Source of the DNA: CAYZJD01 sp964478455
Lineage (GTDB): Bacteria > Acidobacteriota > Terriglobia > Bryobacterales > Bryobacteraceae
Direction of reading: 5' to 3'
DNA length: 5,687 nucleotides
Assembly: GCA_964478455.1 (NCBI GenBank)
Contig: CAYZJD010000314.1
Span: forward strand, 1-5,687
Shown: positions 5,357-5,687 of the stretch, in pieces
How positions within the stretch are numbered: position 1 is the first letter of the stretch
Layout of the letters: every line of letters starts with the position of its first letter
Position numbers and translations under genes: made by a program
Notes under the pieces: generated by a model
Seen by the model: only the letters and a program-made list of their open reading frames with translations
Database searches by the model: none
Told to the model about the DNA's origin: nothing

Positions 5357-5644
5357 ATGCTTGAACGACTGGCTGCCGCCGGGATCCGTCTTGTCCCGCT
5401 CCAGGGCCTGGAAACGCACTTCGTCTTCGAGAGGGACGGCTTTGTCGCCATTGTCGAGCGCGCCGGCGACGGCTGCGGCCAGATCGGCAGCGCGGGCCTG
5501 CTGACGGAGAAAGGCTTCGCGGCGCTCGTCTGGAAAGAAGGAAAGGCGTTCTTCGTTGCCAAGGGCCTGGAGCGGCCCGCCAGCGAGGAGCAGGTGGTTT
5601 TGCTGCGGCGCTTCGACACCGACCTGCGTGCGGCCCTCCGTTGA
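5357..5644 (+). CDS. Small conserved-looking protein of unknown function (95 aa)
   Basis: I do not recognise this protein. It starts MLERLAAAGIRLVPLQGLET and looks real: it begins 17 bases after the BFN stop, ends 4 bases before the next start, and shows alternating hydrophobic strands typical of a small beta-rich fold (RLVPL, HFVFERD, FVAIVER, FAALVWK, KAFFVAK). It ends in a helix, EEQVVLLRRFDTDLRAAL. There is no signal peptide or membrane segment. A single cysteine is at Cys40, in GDGCGQIGSAGLL. ATG 5357 follows GGTGG at 5347-5351 with a 5-base gap. GTG 5348, preceded by TAGG at 5337-5340, is an alternative start giving 98 residues. Tight spacing implies co-translation with the BFN gene, so a shared job is plausible but unproven. 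Confidence 0.75.
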   Translation: MLERLAAAGIRLVPLQGLETHFVFERDGFVAIVERAGDGCGQIGSAGLLTEKGFAALVWKEGKAFFVAKGLERPASEEQVVLLRRFDTDLRAALR

Positions 5645-5648
5645 CACC

Positions 5649-5687
5649 ATGAAGGTCCTTGTCAGTTTCGCCACCGCCGTCCTTGCG
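5649..5687 (+). CDS. Start of a probable exported protein (cut by right edge)
   Basis: ATG 5649 lies 4 bases after the preceding stop. Its 13 visible codons read MKVLVSFATAVLA: a lysine followed by an unbroken small-hydrophobic stretch, like the beginning of a Sec signal peptide or a membrane anchor. No clear Shine-Dalgarno sequence is present, so it may be translated by coupling to the gene before it. Function cannot be told from so little sequence. Confidence 0.55.
   Translation, partial: MKVLVSFATAVLA

Overview
The window is GC-rich bacterial chromosome with ordinary bacterial signals: Shine-Dalgarno sites, TATAAT-like boxes and short intergenic gaps. Gene content suggests an Acidobacteriota-type organism, perhaps near Solibacter/Bryobacter. 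The clues are a Tat-exported Gfo/Idh/MocA oxidoreductase, a Tat-like alpha/beta hydrolase, and miaB followed by a bifunctional-nuclease (BFN/DUF151) gene. Planctomycetota or Verrucomicrobiota cannot be excluded. This placement is inferred from gene style, not from a marker gene or database search.

Layout. (1) 1-103, minus strand: the first 34 codons of a DUF433 protein, probably the antitoxin-like half of a small module that continues off the left edge. (2) 104-248: a divergent promoter region with an exact TTGACA hexamer and a 6+6 bp palindrome. (3) 249-1508, plus strand: a predicted exported alpha/beta hydrolase with a visible Ser-Asp-His triad. (4) 1509-1575: a short convergent gap holding a perfect 8-bp hairpin that abuts the hydrolase stop codon. 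(5) 1576-2877, minus strand: a Tat-signal Gfo/Idh/MocA oxidoreductase. (6) 2878-3375: about 500 bases between divergent genes with no convincing gene, but with promoter-like boxes on both sides and small GC-rich hairpins. (7) 3376-4695, plus strand: miaB, which methylthiolates tRNA. Its start is fixed by an upstream in-frame stop, and it appears to have almost no leader. (8) 4691-4800: a repeat cluster of two tandem 34-bp units plus an inverted copy, beginning inside the miaB stop region. (9) 4854-5339: a BFN-domain protein. (10) 5357-5644: a 95-residue protein of unknown function. (11) 5649-5687: the first 13 codons of a probable exported protein, cut by the right edge.

How the genes fit together. 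The hydrolase and the oxidoreductase converge and may both process carbohydrates or esters outside the cytoplasm, but they are not co-transcribed. The BFN gene, the unknown gene and the truncated gene are tightly spaced on one strand and look like an operon. The repeat hairpin separates them from miaB, and a weak promoter-like box lies in front of the BFN gene. I see no evidence for a wholly new system. The points most worth following are the repeat cluster at the miaB stop, the leaderless-looking miaB, and the unknown gene in the BFN operon.
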